Assembly (NCBI RefSeq): GCF_017875735.1
Contig: NZ_JAGGMZ010000001.1
Span: forward strand, 2,852,001 to 2,916,000
DNA: 64,000 nucleotides
Direction: 5' to 3'
DNA from: Arthrobacter sp. CAN_C5
Lineage (GTDB): Bacteria; Actinomycetota; Actinomycetes; Actinomycetales; Micrococcaceae
Made by a program: the position numbers and the translations under genes. Shown here one piece after another: positions 1-9,285 of the stretch (the first letter of the stretch is position 1; every line of letters starts with the position of its first letter). The notes beneath the pieces are model-generated. The model saw only the letters and a list, made by a program, of their open reading frames with translations, was not told where the DNA came from and did no database searches.

Positions 1-3
1 GAA

Positions 4-291
4 ATGGCCGAGCAATCGGAGGTGGGAGAACTGTTTGTCAGGTCGCTGATCCGCTCGCAGTTCCGGCTGGCCGTCGTGGTGGCGTCGGGTTTCCTGGTCA
101 TCCTGATCAGCATTCCGTTGCTGCTGGCCGTTTTCCCGCAGATCGGCGACCTGTCAGTCTTTACGGTACCGGTGCCCTGGCTGCTGCTGGGGGTGGGGGT
201 ATACCCGCTGGTCATCAGCTGCGCTGCCCTCTATGTGCGCAGTGCGTCCCGCAACGAGATGCGCTTCAGGGACCTGGTCGATGAGGAGTAG
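4..291 (+). CDS. DUF485-like small membrane protein
   Basis: The product is 95 residues with two hydrophobic segments (about 20-45 and 55-78) and a charged C-terminal tail, the usual shape of DUF485 proteins. It ends 3 bases before the start of a solute:sodium symporter, the same order as yjcH-actP in E. coli and mctB-mctC in corynebacteria, so it is probably an accessory subunit of that transporter. The ATG at base 4 is taken as the start, but the window opens here and an upstream start cannot be excluded. The family call rests on topology and context rather than a diagnostic motif. Confidence 0.7.
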   Translation: MAEQSEVGELFVRSLIRSQFRLAVVVASGFLVILISIPLLLAVFPQIGDLSVFTVPVPWLLLGVGVYPLVISCAALYVRSASRNEMRFRDLVDEE

Positions 292-294
292 GTT

Positions 295-1782
295 GTGAAC
301 GCCGAACTCAATCCGGTGGTCGGCTATGTTGCGTTGACCCTGGTTTCGCTGAGCACCGTGCTGATCGGGATCTACGGGTTGCGGATCTCGCGGACCACCG
401 GTGACTTCTATGTCGCCTCCCGCACGGTTCGCCCCTGGTGGAATGCGTCGGCGATCGGCGGCGAATATCTGTCGGCGGCGAGCTTCCTCGGCGTGGCCGG
501 ACTGATCCTGATCTCCGGCGTCGACGCCCTCTGGTTCCCGATCGGTTACACCGCCGGATACCTGATGCTGCTGCTCTTCGTTGCCGCTCCCCTGCGCCGG
601 TCCGGTGCGTACACGATCCCCGACTTCGCCGAGGCCCGCCTGGAATCGTTGATGGTCAGGCGCGTGACCAGCCTCCTTGTCGTCGTCGTCGGCTGGCTGT
701 ACATCGTGCCGCAACTGCACGGCGCGGCCCTCACCGTCCAGATCACCACGGGCCTGCCGCCATGGGTGGGCGCCGTCGCGGTGGTCGTCGTGGTGTGCCT
801 GAGCGTTGTCACCGGAGGGATGCGCTCCATCACCTTTGTCCAGGCCTTCCAGTACTGGCTCAAACTCACTGCACTAGCGGTGCCGATAGTGTTCATCCTG
901 CTGCGGCTGACCGCCGACGGCAGCCCGATCACCGACTCCGGTGCGGTGTTCGCGGCCGAACTGAACCTCGGCGGCGACGCCTCGCTGTACCGCAACATCT
1001 CGTTGGTCATCGCACTGCTCTTCGGGACCCTCGGTCTGCCACACGTGCTGGTGCGTTTCTACACCAATCCGGACGGAGCATCTGCGCGCCGAACCACCCT
1101 GATCGTGCTGGGGCTTTTGTCGGTGTTCTACCTGTTCCCCACGATGTACGGGATCCTCGGGCGGATCTACACCCCGGATCTGGCGGCCGACGGCGCCGCC
1201 GACGCGACGGTACTGCTGTTGCCAAGCCGGATCTTCGAGGGAACCGCCGGTGACCTGCTGTCGGCCCTGGTCACCGCTGGTGCCTTCGCGGCGTTCCTGT
1301 CGACAACGAGTGGGTTGGTGGTCTCCCTCGCCGGGGTGGTCAGCCAGGAATTCTTTCAGGGCAGCGTCAAGGGGTTCCGGCTGGCGGCTGTCATTTCTGC
1401 GGCGATCCCGCTGCTCCTGGCTCTGGCGACCAATACACTGGCCCTGGCGGGAAGCGTCAGCATGGTGTTCGCCTTCACGGCATCGACCATCTGCCCGCTG
1501 CTGCTGCTCGGGATCTGGTGGCGCGGGCTCACCGATGTGGGGGCAGTCTCCGGCATGCTCGCCGGCGCGGTGCTGTGCGGTGGATCAATCCTTACCGCGG
1601 CCGCCCTGGGCGATGAGTCTGCCCGCTATGAGTGGCTGGAGCAGCCCGCGCTATGGACGGTGCCGGCGGCGTTTGCAGTGACCATCATCGTCTCCCGGCT
1701 CACTGCTGCCAGGACTCCGGGAAGCGTGTCACGGGTCCTCGCCCGGTTGCACACTCCCGAACCGGTGCAACCGCCCGGATGA
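295..1782 (+). CDS. Solute:sodium symporter (SSS family), ActP/MctC-like
   Basis: This 495-residue integral membrane protein has about 13 hydrophobic helices, matching SSS-family cotransporters in length and pattern. Conserved SSS features include the early GGEYLSAASFLG segment (around residues 57-68) in the sodium-site region and the AFAAFLSTTSGLVVSLAGVV stretch around 330-350. Relatives take up acetate, propionate or pyruvate with sodium. The GTG start at 295 lies 3 bases after the stop of the DUF485-like gene, implying translational coupling. The substrate is inferred only from gene pairing; a different monocarboxylate is equally possible. Confidence 0.85.
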   Translation: MNAELNPVVGYVALTLVSLSTVLIGIYGLRISRTTGDFYVASRTVRPWWNASAIGGEYLSAASFLGVAGLILISGVDALWFPIGYTAGYLMLLLFVAAPLRRSGAYTIPDFAEARLESLMVRRVTSLLVVVVGWLYIVPQLHGAALTVQITTGLPPWVGAVAVVVVVCLSVVTGGMRSITFVQAFQYWLKLTALAVPIVFILLRLTADGSPITDSGAVFAAELNLGGDASLYRNISLVIALLFGTLGLPHVLVRFYTNPDGASARRTTLIVLGLLSVFYLFPTMYGILGRIYTPDLAADGAADATVLLLPSRIFEGTAGDLLSALVTAGAFAAFLSTTSGLVVSLAGVVSQEFFQGSVKGFRLAAVISAAIPLLLALATNTLALAGSVSMVFAFTASTICPLLLLGIWWRGLTDVGAVSGMLAGAVLCGGSILTAAALGDESARYEWLEQPALWTVPAAFAVTIIVSRLTAARTPGSVSRVLARLHTPEPVQPPG

Positions 1783-1789
1783 GACCGAT

Positions 1790-2368
1790 CTAGTCGATCG
1801 CGGCCATCAGGCCGACCACGCGGTCCATGAACGCGTCGACCTGGCTTTCCTCGTAGCCTTCGGCGCCCTTCGCCTCCCGGAAGACGGCGCGCCTGACGAC
1901 GTCAACGCTCAGGGGGACATCGTTTTCGAAGTAGCCGCGCAGCCGGTCGCAAAGGGCGTCGACGTCGTCAACGTTGTAGCTGGCAGTCTTCTTCTTGGTG
2001 GGCCGCCTGAACCTGTCGCCAGCCGGGCGGTGCAACCTGCCCCGCAGGACGGCCGCGGACCGGCCGATCTGCATCAGCCAGGCGTCCTCGCCGTGGGATT
2101 CGATGACCCGGTCCCGCTCCCGCTGCGCGAAAACGTCCTCGAGCCTGTCCAGGGCTGCGTCAACGGCCTGGGGCTCGTAGCCACCCTTGGCCGGATCGAA
2201 CGCCATGGAGCGGACGTCGGCGCTGGTGACAGGGCCGTGTGCCGGGTCCTCAGTGTTGTAGTACTCCCGTGTGCGGGTCAGGAAGCCGTCCACCTGCCGC
2301 AGGTTGTACCCGTACTGCCGGCGCCCCACCCGAGCGAAGGGAGAGCTGCCCTGGCGAGCTTCGTCCAT
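1790..2368 (-). CDS. DivIVA domain-containing protein
   Basis: The 192-residue soluble protein carries two or three short repeats of the DivIVA/GpsB N-terminal signature. Each has a phenylalanine-rich 'F..a..GY....VD.F..r' pattern: YGYNLRQVDGFL near residue 19, a second at GGYEPQAVDAALDRL near 62, and a third at EGYEESQVDAFMDRV near 170. DivIVA-type domains bind curved membrane and recruit wall-growth factors. Unlike pole-organising DivIVA (Wag31), there is no long coiled coil, so a minor or regulatory role is likelier. It converges on the symporter with only 7 bases between stops and lies just downstream of cdsA, as is common in Micrococcaceae. Confidence 0.75.
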   Translation of the reverse strand: MDEARQGSSPFARVGRRQYGYNLRQVDGFLTRTREYYNTEDPAHGPVTSADVRSMAFDPAKGGYEPQAVDAALDRLEDVFAQRERDRVIESHGEDAWLMQIGRSAAVLRGRLHRPAGDRFRRPTKKKTASYNVDDVDALCDRLRGYFENDVPLSVDVVRRAVFREAKGAEGYEESQVDAFMDRVVGLMAAID

Positions 2369-2404
2369 GGTGTTCTGAATCCTTCATAAGTTCTCGACCC
2401 TGGG

Positions 2405-3463
2405 TTAGAGGAAACCCGGTACCAATGTAACCGACAGCACGAAGGCAACCGGGGAGGCAAACACGATTGAGTCGAGCCGATCCATCATTCCCCCGTGTCC
2501 GGGCAGGATGTTGCCCATGTCCTTGACTCCGAGCTCGCGCTTGATCATTGACTCGGCGAGATCACCGGCCGTCGCTGCGGACACCGTGGCCACGGCCAGG
2601 ATCAGACCGAACCACCAGGGCCGGTCCAGCAGGAAGACGGCGGCGATCATACCCACCACGACGGCACCGCCCACGGATCCGGCGAAGCCTTCCCAGGATT
2701 TCTTGGGGCTGATCTTGGGCGCCATCGCGTGTTTGCCGAAGAAAGCACCGACCAGGTAGCCGAACGTGTCGTTGGCAACCACCAGCAGGAGCAGGGTCGC
2801 CACCAGCAGCTTGCCCGAGGGTTCCTGGAGCAGGAGCATCGCGAAACTGAGGAGCAGCGGCACCCAGAGCACCACGAAGACCCCGGCCATGATGGATCGG
2901 GCGGCGTCGGGGGTAGGGTCGAGACTCCGCCACAGCGCAAGGATGGTGGTGGAGAAGACGACGGCGTAGGCCAGGGCCTCCGGGCCGCCCAGGTACGCGG
3001 CGAAGGGCAGCGCGATGGTCGCGCCGATGGTGGGGGCCAGCGGCAACCGGATCTGGCGTACCTCAAGAGCCCGGGACACCTCCCAGACCCCGACCAGCGC
3101 GAACGCCGTGGTGATCGCGACGAAGGCTAGCGGCAGGTAGAGAATTCCTCCCAGCACTGAACCGAGCAGGGCAACACCAACTGCCGTAGCAGCTGGCAGG
3201 TTCCTCCCGGCCCGCGAGGGCGCCTTCGGCTGGCCCGTTTTTTTGCGGCCCGTCCGGCGTCGGATCTGACGGGTGCCGGGGGCTCGCCAGCCGCGCCCTC
3301 CAGTCGGTGGGCCGGCGTCGGGCTGGCCACCAACCGCGGGCTCCGTCGGGTCAGGTTCGGACGCATCCCCGTGATCAGGGGTCGCCTCGCCTGCTGTGGA
3401 CCCTGCCTTCACCTGAGGAGCGGGCGGGCCGCCAGTGTTAGCGGAGTGGTGGGTGTCGCTCAT
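2405..3463 (-). CDS. cdsA: Phosphatidate cytidylyltransferase
   Basis: CdsA makes CDP-diacylglycerol from CTP and phosphatidate, the branch point of phospholipid synthesis in the membrane. The C-terminal family signature is clear: GDLAESMIKRELGVKDMG followed by LPGHGGMMDRLDS, with the catalytic Asp residues and conserved Lys. About eight membrane helices precede it, and SPKKSWEGF lies before the last pair. The first ~95 residues form a Pro/Gly/Thr-rich disordered cytoplasmic extension and a basic stretch, making the 352-residue protein longer than the ~285-residue E. coli enzyme but typical for Actinobacteria. Its ATG shares one base with the frr stop, so the two are translationally coupled. 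Confidence 0.95.
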   Translation of the reverse strand: MSDTHHSANTGGPPAPQVKAGSTAGEATPDHGDASEPDPTEPAVGGQPDAGPPTGGRGWRAPGTRQIRRRTGRKKTGQPKAPSRAGRNLPAATAVGVALLGSVLGGILYLPLAFVAITTAFALVGVWEVSRALEVRQIRLPLAPTIGATIALPFAAYLGGPEALAYAVVFSTTILALWRSLDPTPDAARSIMAGVFVVLWVPLLLSFAMLLLQEPSGKLLVATLLLLVVANDTFGYLVGAFFGKHAMAPKISPKKSWEGFAGSVGGAVVVGMIAAVFLLDRPWWFGLILAVATVSAATAGDLAESMIKRELGVKDMGNILPGHGGMMDRLDSIVFASPVAFVLSVTLVPGFL

Positions 3464-4020
3464 TAGACCTCAAGCAGCTCGGTTTCCTTGCGCTTGAGCA
3501 GTTCGTCAATCATGTCGGTGTGGGACTTGGTGCGCTGATCCAGTTCCTTTTCGCCGCGTGCCCCCTCGTCCTCGCCGGCGTCGCCGTCCTTCACTGACTT
3601 GTCGATCCCGTCCTTGGCCTTGCGGCGGATGTTACGGATCGCAATCTTGGCGTCTTCGGCCTTGGTCTTGACCAGCTTGACGTACTCTTTGCGGCGCTCT
3701 TCGGTCAGCTCGGGGAGAACCACCCGGATGATGTTGCCGTCGTTGGAGGGGTTGGCGCCGACGTCGGAGTCGCGCAGCGCCCGCTCGATGTCGTTCAATG
3801 CCGCCCGGTCGAAGGGGGTAATCAGGAGGGTCCGTGCCTCGGGGTTCTGGAATGAGGCCAGCTGCTGGAGCGGTGTCGGGGCCCCGTAGTAGTTCACCAT
3901 GACTTTGGAGAACAACGAGGCGTTGGCGCGTCCGGTGCGGATCGTCGCGAAGTCCTCTTTCGCCGCTTCCACAGCCTTGTCCATTTTCAGGGTGGCCTCT
4001 TGCAATGTCTCGTCGATCAC
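3463..4020 (-). CDS. frr: Ribosome recycling factor
   Basis: The 185-residue protein has the full RRF length and motifs. These are the N-terminal helix with [10 protein letters not shown] (about 24-33), the hinge region and domain II with [14 protein letters not shown] (about 44-57), and the C-terminal helix with [10 protein letters not shown]. With EF-G it splits post-termination ribosomes. It sits between pyrH and cdsA in the conserved rpsB-tsf-pyrH-frr-cdsA block. A short Gly/Asp-rich insertion around 145-155 ([15 protein letters not shown]) is typical for Actinobacteria. Confidence 0.97.
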   Translation of the reverse strand: MIDETLQEATLKMDKAVEAAKEDFATIRTGRANASLFSKVMVNYYGAPTPLQQLASFQNPEARTLLITPFDRAALNDIERALRDSDVGANPSNDGNIIRVVLPELTEERRKEYVKLVKTKAEDAKIAIRNIRRKAKDGIDKSVKDGDAGEDEGARGEKELDQRTKSHTDMIDELLKRKETELLEV

Positions 4021-4132
4021 TGTAGCTCCTAAGCTGTTCGCCGACTGGGCTACAGCCGCGCGTTGTCCGGTTCAGTTTTCAATCCTAGTTCACATGGACC
4101 GCCCGGGAAGGGCAGGCAGGGCGGCCGGGCGC

Positions 4133-4870
4133 CTATGTGGTGACGACGGTGCCGATTTTTTCACCGAGGATCGCCCGGGTCACATTCCCCTCGCCCTCCA
4201 TGCCGAAGACGACCATCGACAGGTCGTTGTCCTTGCACATGGTCATAGCCGTCTGATCCATGACCCGGATGTCCTGGCGGAGTGCCTCATCGTAGGAGAG
4301 GGTCTCGAGCTTCTTGGCGGTCGGGTCCTTGTGCGGGTCCGCGGTGTAGACGCCGTCGACCCCGCTCTTGGCCATGAGCACCAGGTCAGCGTGCACCTCC
4401 AGGGCACGCTGGGCGGCAACCGTGTCGGTGGAGAAGTACGGCAGGCCGGCACCGGCACCGAAGATCACGACGCGGCCCTTCTCCAGATGGCGAATGGCCC
4501 GGCGCGGAATATAAGCCTCAGCGACCTGCCCCATGGTGATGGCGCTTTGTACCCGGGTTTCCACCCCCGCCTGCTCCAGGAAGTCCTGGAGGGCGAGGCA
4601 GTTCATCACGGTGCCCAGCATGCCCATATAGTCGGCGCGTGAGCGGTCCATCCCGCTTTGCGACAGTTCAGCGCCCCGGAAGAAGTTGCCTCCACCGACC
4701 ACGATGGCCACTTCGACCTGCCCGACCGTTGCGGCGATCTGCTTGGCCACTGAACGTACGGTTTCCGGATCGACTCCCAGCTTTCCGCCGCCGAACACCT
4801 CACCGGAAAGCTTCAGCAGCACCCGACGGCGGTTTGGCTGGTCATGAGTGCCCATATCAAGGTTGTCCAT
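4133..4870 (-). CDS. pyrH: Uridylate kinase (UMP kinase)
   Basis: The 245-residue amino-acid-kinase-fold enzyme phosphorylates UMP to UDP and is a hexamer controlled by UTP and GTP in other bacteria. Visible family motifs are [12 protein letters not shown] at residues 18-29, the glycine-rich [10 protein letters not shown] (59-68) and the uridine/ATP site with [13 protein letters not shown]. The gene lies 112 bases before frr and 165 bases after tsf, with a strong intrinsic terminator in the tsf-pyrH gap, so it probably has its own promoter. Confidence 0.96.
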   Translation of the reverse strand: MDNLDMGTHDQPNRRRVLLKLSGEVFGGGKLGVDPETVRSVAKQIAATVGQVEVAIVVGGGNFFRGAELSQSGMDRSRADYMGMLGTVMNCLALQDFLEQAGVETRVQSAITMGQVAEAYIPRRAIRHLEKGRVVIFGAGAGLPYFSTDTVAAQRALEVHADLVLMAKSGVDGVYTADPHKDPTAKKLETLSYDEALRQDIRVMDQTAMTMCKDNDLSMVVFGMEGEGNVTRAILGEKIGTVVTT

Positions 4871-4977
4871 TGTGCCTCCCAGGGCAATTGTGGGGTTGTT
4901 GCTAAAAGAATACGTTGCGGGGGCGCAGGCAATGCTCCCCCGCGGGAAACGCTGGCGAGAAGCCAGGGCAGGAAAAA

Positions 4978-5003
4978 GGGGTGGTCACCGTGGTGACCAC
5001 CCC
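4978..5003 (-). terminator. Intrinsic terminator after tsf
   Basis: A perfect 12-bp inverted repeat (arms 4978-4989 and 4992-5003) lies just past the tsf stop. On the minus strand it is followed by a run of five T, as expected for Rho-independent termination of rpsB-tsf transcripts ahead of pyrH. Confidence 0.85.
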
Positions 5004-5035
5004 TTCATTCAACTACCTGCCTGGCCTATCCGGAC

Positions 5036-5872
5036 CTAGGCTCCGACCCGGAACCGGGCGAATGCACTTGGCTTGGCGTTGGCTTCGGTCAGCACCTGCG
5101 CGACCGACTTCTTGGCGTCCTTGGCGAAAGCCTGGTCCACGAGCACACCCTCCTTGAAGAAGCCCGTCAGGCGGCCTTCGACAATCTTGGTCAGTGCAGC
5201 TTCGGGCTTACCCTCGGCGCGTGCGGTCTCGTCGGCAATGCGCCGTTCGGTTTCAACGAGTTCTGCTGGTACGTCGTCGCGGACGAGGTACGTCGGTGAG
5301 TATGCAGCAATGTGAACCGCGATGTCGTGAGCGGCTTCCTTGGCTGCGTCGCCTTCGCCCTCGACGGCGAACAGGACGCCGACCTGCGCGGGAAGATCCT
5401 TGGAGGTCTTGTGCAGGTAAGCGTCAACAATGTTGCCCTCGATGCGCGACAGGCGGCGGATGGCTACCTTCTCGCCCAGCAGCGCGCCAGCTTCAATGAC
5501 GTGCTCGGAGACGGGCTTGCCGTCAACCGTGTACGCAAGGAGGGTGTCGACGTCGGAAGCGCCGGATTCGATCGCTGCGGCGAGGACCTTGTTCGAGAAC
5601 TCGACGAAGGGGCCAGCCTTGGCCACGAAGTCGGTTTCGCAGTTGACCTCAACCATGACGCCCACGTTGCCGTCGACCTTGGCTGCCACGAGGCCCTCTG
5701 CGGTTGAACGGCCTTCGCGCTTGGTTGCGCCCTTCAGGCCCTTGATGCGGATGAGCTCCATAGCCTTGCCGGCATCGCCGTCAGCCTCGTCGAGGGCTTT
5801 CTTTACGTCCATCATGCCAGCGCCGGTGCGCTCGCGGAGGGCCTTGATATCGGCGGCGGTGTAGTTCGCCAT
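5036..5872 (-). CDS. tsf: Translation elongation factor Ts
   Basis: EF-Ts (278 residues) exchanges GDP on EF-Tu. The N-terminal UBA-like domain carries LRERTGAGMMDVKKAL (about 13-28), and the core contains the conserved TDFVAK segment (about 80-85) that inserts at the EF-Tu Mg site. The length is the actinobacterial norm. It follows rpsB by 107 bases with a hairpin in between, and a strong terminator lies just downstream. Confidence 0.97.
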   Translation of the reverse strand: MANYTAADIKALRERTGAGMMDVKKALDEADGDAGKAMELIRIKGLKGATKREGRSTAEGLVAAKVDGNVGVMVEVNCETDFVAKAGPFVEFSNKVLAAAIESGASDVDTLLAYTVDGKPVSEHVIEAGALLGEKVAIRRLSRIEGNIVDAYLHKTSKDLPAQVGVLFAVEGEGDAAKEAAHDIAVHIAAYSPTYLVRDDVPAELVETERRIADETARAEGKPEAALTKIVEGRLTGFFKEGVLVDQAFAKDAKKSVAQVLTEANAKPSAFARFRVGA

Positions 5873-5943
5873 ATGAACTCCTAAGTATGTTGTGTCTAAG
5901 AAGAGCTATGCCTGCAGGCGGTGACGCCCGGGCACATGGAGAA

Positions 5944-5971
5944 GGGGGTGCGGATTTTCACCCGCACCCCC
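5944..5971 (-). terminator. Hairpin between rpsB and tsf (attenuator or partial terminator)
   Basis: A perfect 10-bp GC-rich stem (5944-5953 with 5962-5971, 8-base loop) starts 9 bases after the rpsB stop on the minus strand. The tract that follows is not T-rich. It may only attenuate read-through into tsf or stabilise the rpsB message rather than terminate fully. Confidence 0.5.
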
Positions 5972-5979
5972 GAATCCAG

Positions 5980-6930
5980 TTACTTGCTGTCGTCTGCTGC
6001 CGGAGCTTCGTCGGCTGCGGGGGTTTCCTCGGTTGCGGCAGGAGCTTCTTCAGCTGCTGGGGCTTCCTCGGTTGCGGCTTCTGCTGGTGCTTCTTCTGCT
6101 GCTGGTGCTTCTTCTGCTGCTGGTGCTGCCTCGGCAGGTGCAGCGTCAGCTGCGGGGGTGGAGCTATCGCCCAGCAGTTCGCGCTCCCACTCGGCCATGG
6201 GCTCAGCGGCTGCCTCGGCGTCGTTTCCGCCGGAGCGGTTGTGACGGGCGATCAGGCCCTCTGCAACGGCGTCTGCAACCACGCGGGTCAGCAGGTGGAC
6301 GGCGCGGATGGCGTCATCGTTGCCGGGGATCGGGAAATCAACTTCGTCGGGATCGCAGTTGGTGTCGAGGATCGCGACGACGGGGATGCCGAGCTTCTTG
6401 GCCTCGTCGATGGCCAGGTGTTCCTTCTTCGTGTCAACGATCCACACGACCGAGGGAGCCTTGGTCAGGTTGCGGATACCACCGAGGTTGGTTTCCAGCT
6501 TGGTGAGTTCGCGGCGGAGGAGGAGGAGTTCCTTCTTGGTGTGCCCGGAACCGGCCACATCGTCGAAGTCAATTTCCTCGAGCTCCTTCATGCGCTGGAT
6601 GCGCTTGGAGACGGTCTGGAAGTTGGTGAGCATGCCACCGAGCCAGCGCTGGTTGACGTAGGGCTGGCCCACGCGGGTAGCCTGCTCGGCGATGGCTTCC
6701 TGTGCCTGCTTCTTCGTACCGACGAAGAGGACAGTTCCGCCGTGTGCAACGGTGGCCTTGATGAACTCGTATGCGCGGTCAATGTAGGACAGTGACTGCT
6801 GCAGGTCGATGATGTAGATGCCGTTGCGCTCGGTGAAGATAAAGCGCTTCATCTTCGGGTTCCAGCGACGGGTCTGGTGGCCAAAATGTACGCCGCTGTC
6901 GAGCAGCTGACGCATGGTAACGACTGGCAT
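5980..6930 (-). CDS. rpsB: 30S ribosomal protein S2
   Basis: Residues 1-230 match ribosomal S2 throughout, including [19 protein letters not shown] (about 9-27), the [16 protein letters not shown] helix region and [20 protein letters not shown]. The protein is 316 residues against 241 in E. coli. The extra length is a C-terminal Ala/Glu/Pro-rich tail (about 255-316) built from APAAEE-like units; at the DNA level this holds two perfect 18-bp tandem copies at 6091-6126. Such tails are common in actinobacterial S2 and are presumably disordered. It heads the rpsB-tsf block. Confidence 0.97.
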   Translation of the reverse strand: MPVVTMRQLLDSGVHFGHQTRRWNPKMKRFIFTERNGIYIIDLQQSLSYIDRAYEFIKATVAHGGTVLFVGTKKQAQEAIAEQATRVGQPYVNQRWLGGMLTNFQTVSKRIQRMKELEEIDFDDVAGSGHTKKELLLLRRELTKLETNLGGIRNLTKAPSVVWIVDTKKEHLAIDEAKKLGIPVVAILDTNCDPDEVDFPIPGNDDAIRAVHLLTRVVADAVAEGLIARHNRSGGNDAEAAAEPMAEWERELLGDSSTPAADAAPAEAAPAAEEAPAAEEAPAEAATEEAPAAEEAPAATEETPAADEAPAADDSK

Positions 6931-7339
6931 GTCGTTCCTTTCTATCGGCAGGGCGCGAAGCGCCTGTTCTGCCTGTTGACGGTTGCTAGTGTTCCGTTCG
7001 GGTTGAACGTCACTCCTGGTACCCGTTGGTTTTCACCCACTGGCCCAGCACCGGACGATTGTCCGGACCGTTGGACCCGTGCCCTTCGCTTCCATGAGGG
7101 TTGCGGGGGAACGTAGTACGCGTAGTCAGCTGCTGGCGATCCATTCCCGTCCGGATGTTCTCCGGGCACGCAGAATCGCAGCAAACTGCTGTATCGAGTG
7201 TACTACAGGGCTGACATCACCCGGGACGCGCCAGAGGCGGCGGGCGGTAGGTCGCTGGCGGGTCTCGTAACCCGCTGCGGATACCCACATTTCTCTCGAT
7301 GGCACCCCACGGCTACTCGGACGGGGAAACACTGAGGGA
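6931..7339. other. 409-bp divergent intergenic region (rpsB / M23 peptidase)
   Basis: No gene is supported here. The region must carry the rpsB promoter and leader on the minus strand and the peptidase promoter on the plus strand. Two small inverted repeats occur in the rpsB leader: CGTTC-gggtt-GAACG near 6993-7007 and CCGGAC with GTCCGG around 7051-7069. S2 leaders are often autoregulated, but I cannot match these to a described motif. Confidence 0.5.
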
Positions 7340-7945
7340 ATGACGTCGCGATCGTGGCTCCACCGGCTGGCCCTGTTGGCGACGTTGCTGGTCACGGCGC
7401 TGGCACTCACTGGTTCGTCGGCTCCTGCACAGCGGCAGGTGCCAGTAGTAACAACAACATTGGCAACGTCAGCAGCGTCGGGTCAGGAGTATGAACCGCC
7501 GTGGAGCTGGCCGCTCTCCCCCACCCCCGTGGTCTTGAGGCAGTTCGATCGCCCGGAGCAGCCGTGGCTGCCTGGGCACCGGGGCGTCGATCTGGCGGCG
7601 GATGAAGCGGCCCGGATACTTAGCCCTGCGACAGGAAGGGTGGTGTTCGCTGGCTGGGTCGTGGACCGGCCGGTGGTCACGGTGGACCACGGAGGTGGGG
7701 TGCTCAGCAGCTTCGAACCGGTAAATGCCATCCTGGACCGCGGTCGGGTGGTCCGGGAGGGGCAACTGCTCGGCACTCTCGCTAGCGGATCCGGTTCGCA
7801 CGGATCCGGTTCGCACGCGGCCACTTCCCACTGTCCGTCGAGCTGTCTGCACTGGGGTGTGCGGGTCGACGGGGAGTATGTAAATCCGTTGAACTACGTC
7901 ACGGATCGTCGACCGTCGGTCCTTCTGCCGTTGCATGGCCCTTGA
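7340..7945 (+). CDS. Secreted M23-family metallopeptidase
   Basis: The 201-residue protein starts with a basic N-terminus and a hydrophobic signal segment (about 8-30), then a short linker and an M23/lysostaphin-type domain. Zinc-site residues are visible: His80 and Asp84 in HRGVDLA, and His171 in LHWG. The usual role is cleavage of peptidoglycan cross-bridges or stems outside the membrane. A Gly/Ser/His linker (about 149-160) comes from a perfect 15-bp tandem duplication (7787-7816). The gene is divergent from rpsB, a placement common in Arthrobacter relatives. Only one M23 His of the HxH pair is in LHWG, which is normal. Confidence 0.85.
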   Translation: MTSRSWLHRLALLATLLVTALALTGSSAPAQRQVPVVTTTLATSAASGQEYEPPWSWPLSPTPVVLRQFDRPEQPWLPGHRGVDLAADEAARILSPATGRVVFAGWVVDRPVVTVDHGGGVLSSFEPVNAILDRGRVVREGQLLGTLASGSGSHGSGSHAATSHCPSSCLHWGVRVDGEYVNPLNYVTDRRPSVLLPLHGP

Positions 7946-7946
7946 T

Positions 7947-7981
7947 GCCGAACCTTCACCTGTACTAGGCAAGGGTTCGGC
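7947..7981. terminator. Bidirectional terminator hairpin
   Basis: An 8-bp GCCGAACC/GGTTCGGC stem (7947-7954 with 7974-7981), extended by flanking TT/AA, sits between two convergent genes. There is no strong T run. Confidence 0.55.
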
Positions 7982-8011
7982 ACCGGGGTCAGGCACGAAG
8001 GGTGCGCCGGA

Positions 8012-9202
8012 TTAGACGAACGCGGCGATCCCGGTAATCGAACGGCCCGTGACGAGCGTGTTGATCTCGTGGGTTCCCTCGTAGGAGTACACGGCTTCGG
8101 CGTCGGAGAAGATCTTGGCCATCTCGTAGTCGGTCACAATGCCGTTGCCGCCGAGCAGGCTGCGCCCCATTGCAACGGTCTCCCGCATCCGTGCGGTGGT
8201 GAAGGCCTTGGCCAGCGCCGACTGTTCGTCCTTGGCCTGACCTTCGTCCTCCAGCTGGGCCAGCCGAACCATCATGCCCATTGAGCTGACCGTGTTGCCC
8301 AGCATCTCGACCAGCTGCTGCTGGACCAGCTGGAAGGAGGCGAGGGGACGCCCAAACTGGTGGCGTTCAACCGTGTAGCGCCGGGCGACGTCGAACGCTG
8401 CAAGCTGCTGTCCCACGGCCTGCCAGGCTACCGACAGACGGGTGACCTTCAGGACCTTGTTCGTGTCCTTGAAGCTGTTGGCACCCTTCAGGTGGAAGTC
8501 ATCGTGGACCACGAGGTTGTCCAGAGTGATGTCAGCGTTTTCGACAGAGCGCAGGGCGATCTTGTTTTCGATCTTGGTGGCGCGGTAGCCCTCGAGCTTG
8601 GTGTCGACGAGGAATCCCTTGACCTGGTTGTCGGCGAGGTCCCGTGCGTAGATGACCACCCAGTCGGAGAAGGTGGCGTTGCCGATCCATCGCTTCGCCC
8701 CGTTGAGGATCCAGTTGTCACCCTCACGGCGGGCCGTGGTGCGGGTGCCGCCTGCTACGTCGGACCCGCCCAAGGGCTCGGTCAGGCCGAAGGCGCCGAT
8801 CTTCTTCATCGAGTAGATGTCCGGCAGCCAGGCTTCCTGCTGCTCCTCCGAGGCGAGCTCCTCGATTGACCCGGTGAACAGGCCATCGTGGACGCCCATG
8901 AAGGTAGCGATCGAAGTGTCGGCACGCGTGAATTCGGCGTGCACCAGCCCCGCGAACAGGTTGGAATAGCCCTGGCGGCGAACGGGGCTCATGACGTCCA
9001 GTTCGGCGAGCTTCGGGATGAGGTGCTGTGGGAAGGTTGCCTCGTTCCACCATCCAGTGGCGTGAGGCTTCACCTCGGTGTTGAGGAACTGACGAACCTC
9101 GTCCAGCCGGTCTCGTTCCTTCTGGCTCAGTAGCGCCTCGAAGGAGTAAAAGTCGCCGTCGGCGTACGGCAGGTTGTTTACATCGATGACCGGCTTGCTC
9201 AT
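8012..9202 (-). CDS. Acyl-CoA dehydrogenase, glutaryl-CoA dehydrogenase-like
   Basis: This 396-residue FAD enzyme has the acyl-CoA dehydrogenase fold: an N-terminal helical domain, a central beta domain with FGLTEPLGGSDVAGG (about 137-151), and a C-terminal helical domain. The C-terminal YEGTHEINTLVTGRSITG segment carries the putative catalytic Glu and closely resembles the YEGTH.I.AL..GRAITG stretch of glutaryl-CoA dehydrogenase. That suggests oxidative decarboxylation of glutaryl-CoA to crotonyl-CoA in lysine/tryptophan degradation. Its neighbours give no pathway support, so another acyl-CoA substrate is possible. Confidence 0.85.
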   Translation of the reverse strand: MSKPVIDVNNLPYADGDFYSFEALLSQKERDRLDEVRQFLNTEVKPHATGWWNEATFPQHLIPKLAELDVMSPVRRQGYSNLFAGLVHAEFTRADTSIATFMGVHDGLFTGSIEELASEEQQEAWLPDIYSMKKIGAFGLTEPLGGSDVAGGTRTTARREGDNWILNGAKRWIGNATFSDWVVIYARDLADNQVKGFLVDTKLEGYRATKIENKIALRSVENADITLDNLVVHDDFHLKGANSFKDTNKVLKVTRLSVAWQAVGQQLAAFDVARRYTVERHQFGRPLASFQLVQQQLVEMLGNTVSSMGMMVRLAQLEDEGQAKDEQSALAKAFTTARMRETVAMGRSLLGGNGIVTDYEMAKIFSDAEAVYSYEGTHEINTLVTGRSITGIAAFV

Positions 9203-9285
9203 GAGGGTGTCCTTTTGGTCGTCCAGTAGTTCTCACGACTATGTTACCCACGAGTAACTTCCCTGCCAATTGGGCAGCACACAGC

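Noticed and set aside
6061..6135. CRISPR-like short repeats
   Set aside because: In-frame coding repeats in the rpsB tail without unique spacers.
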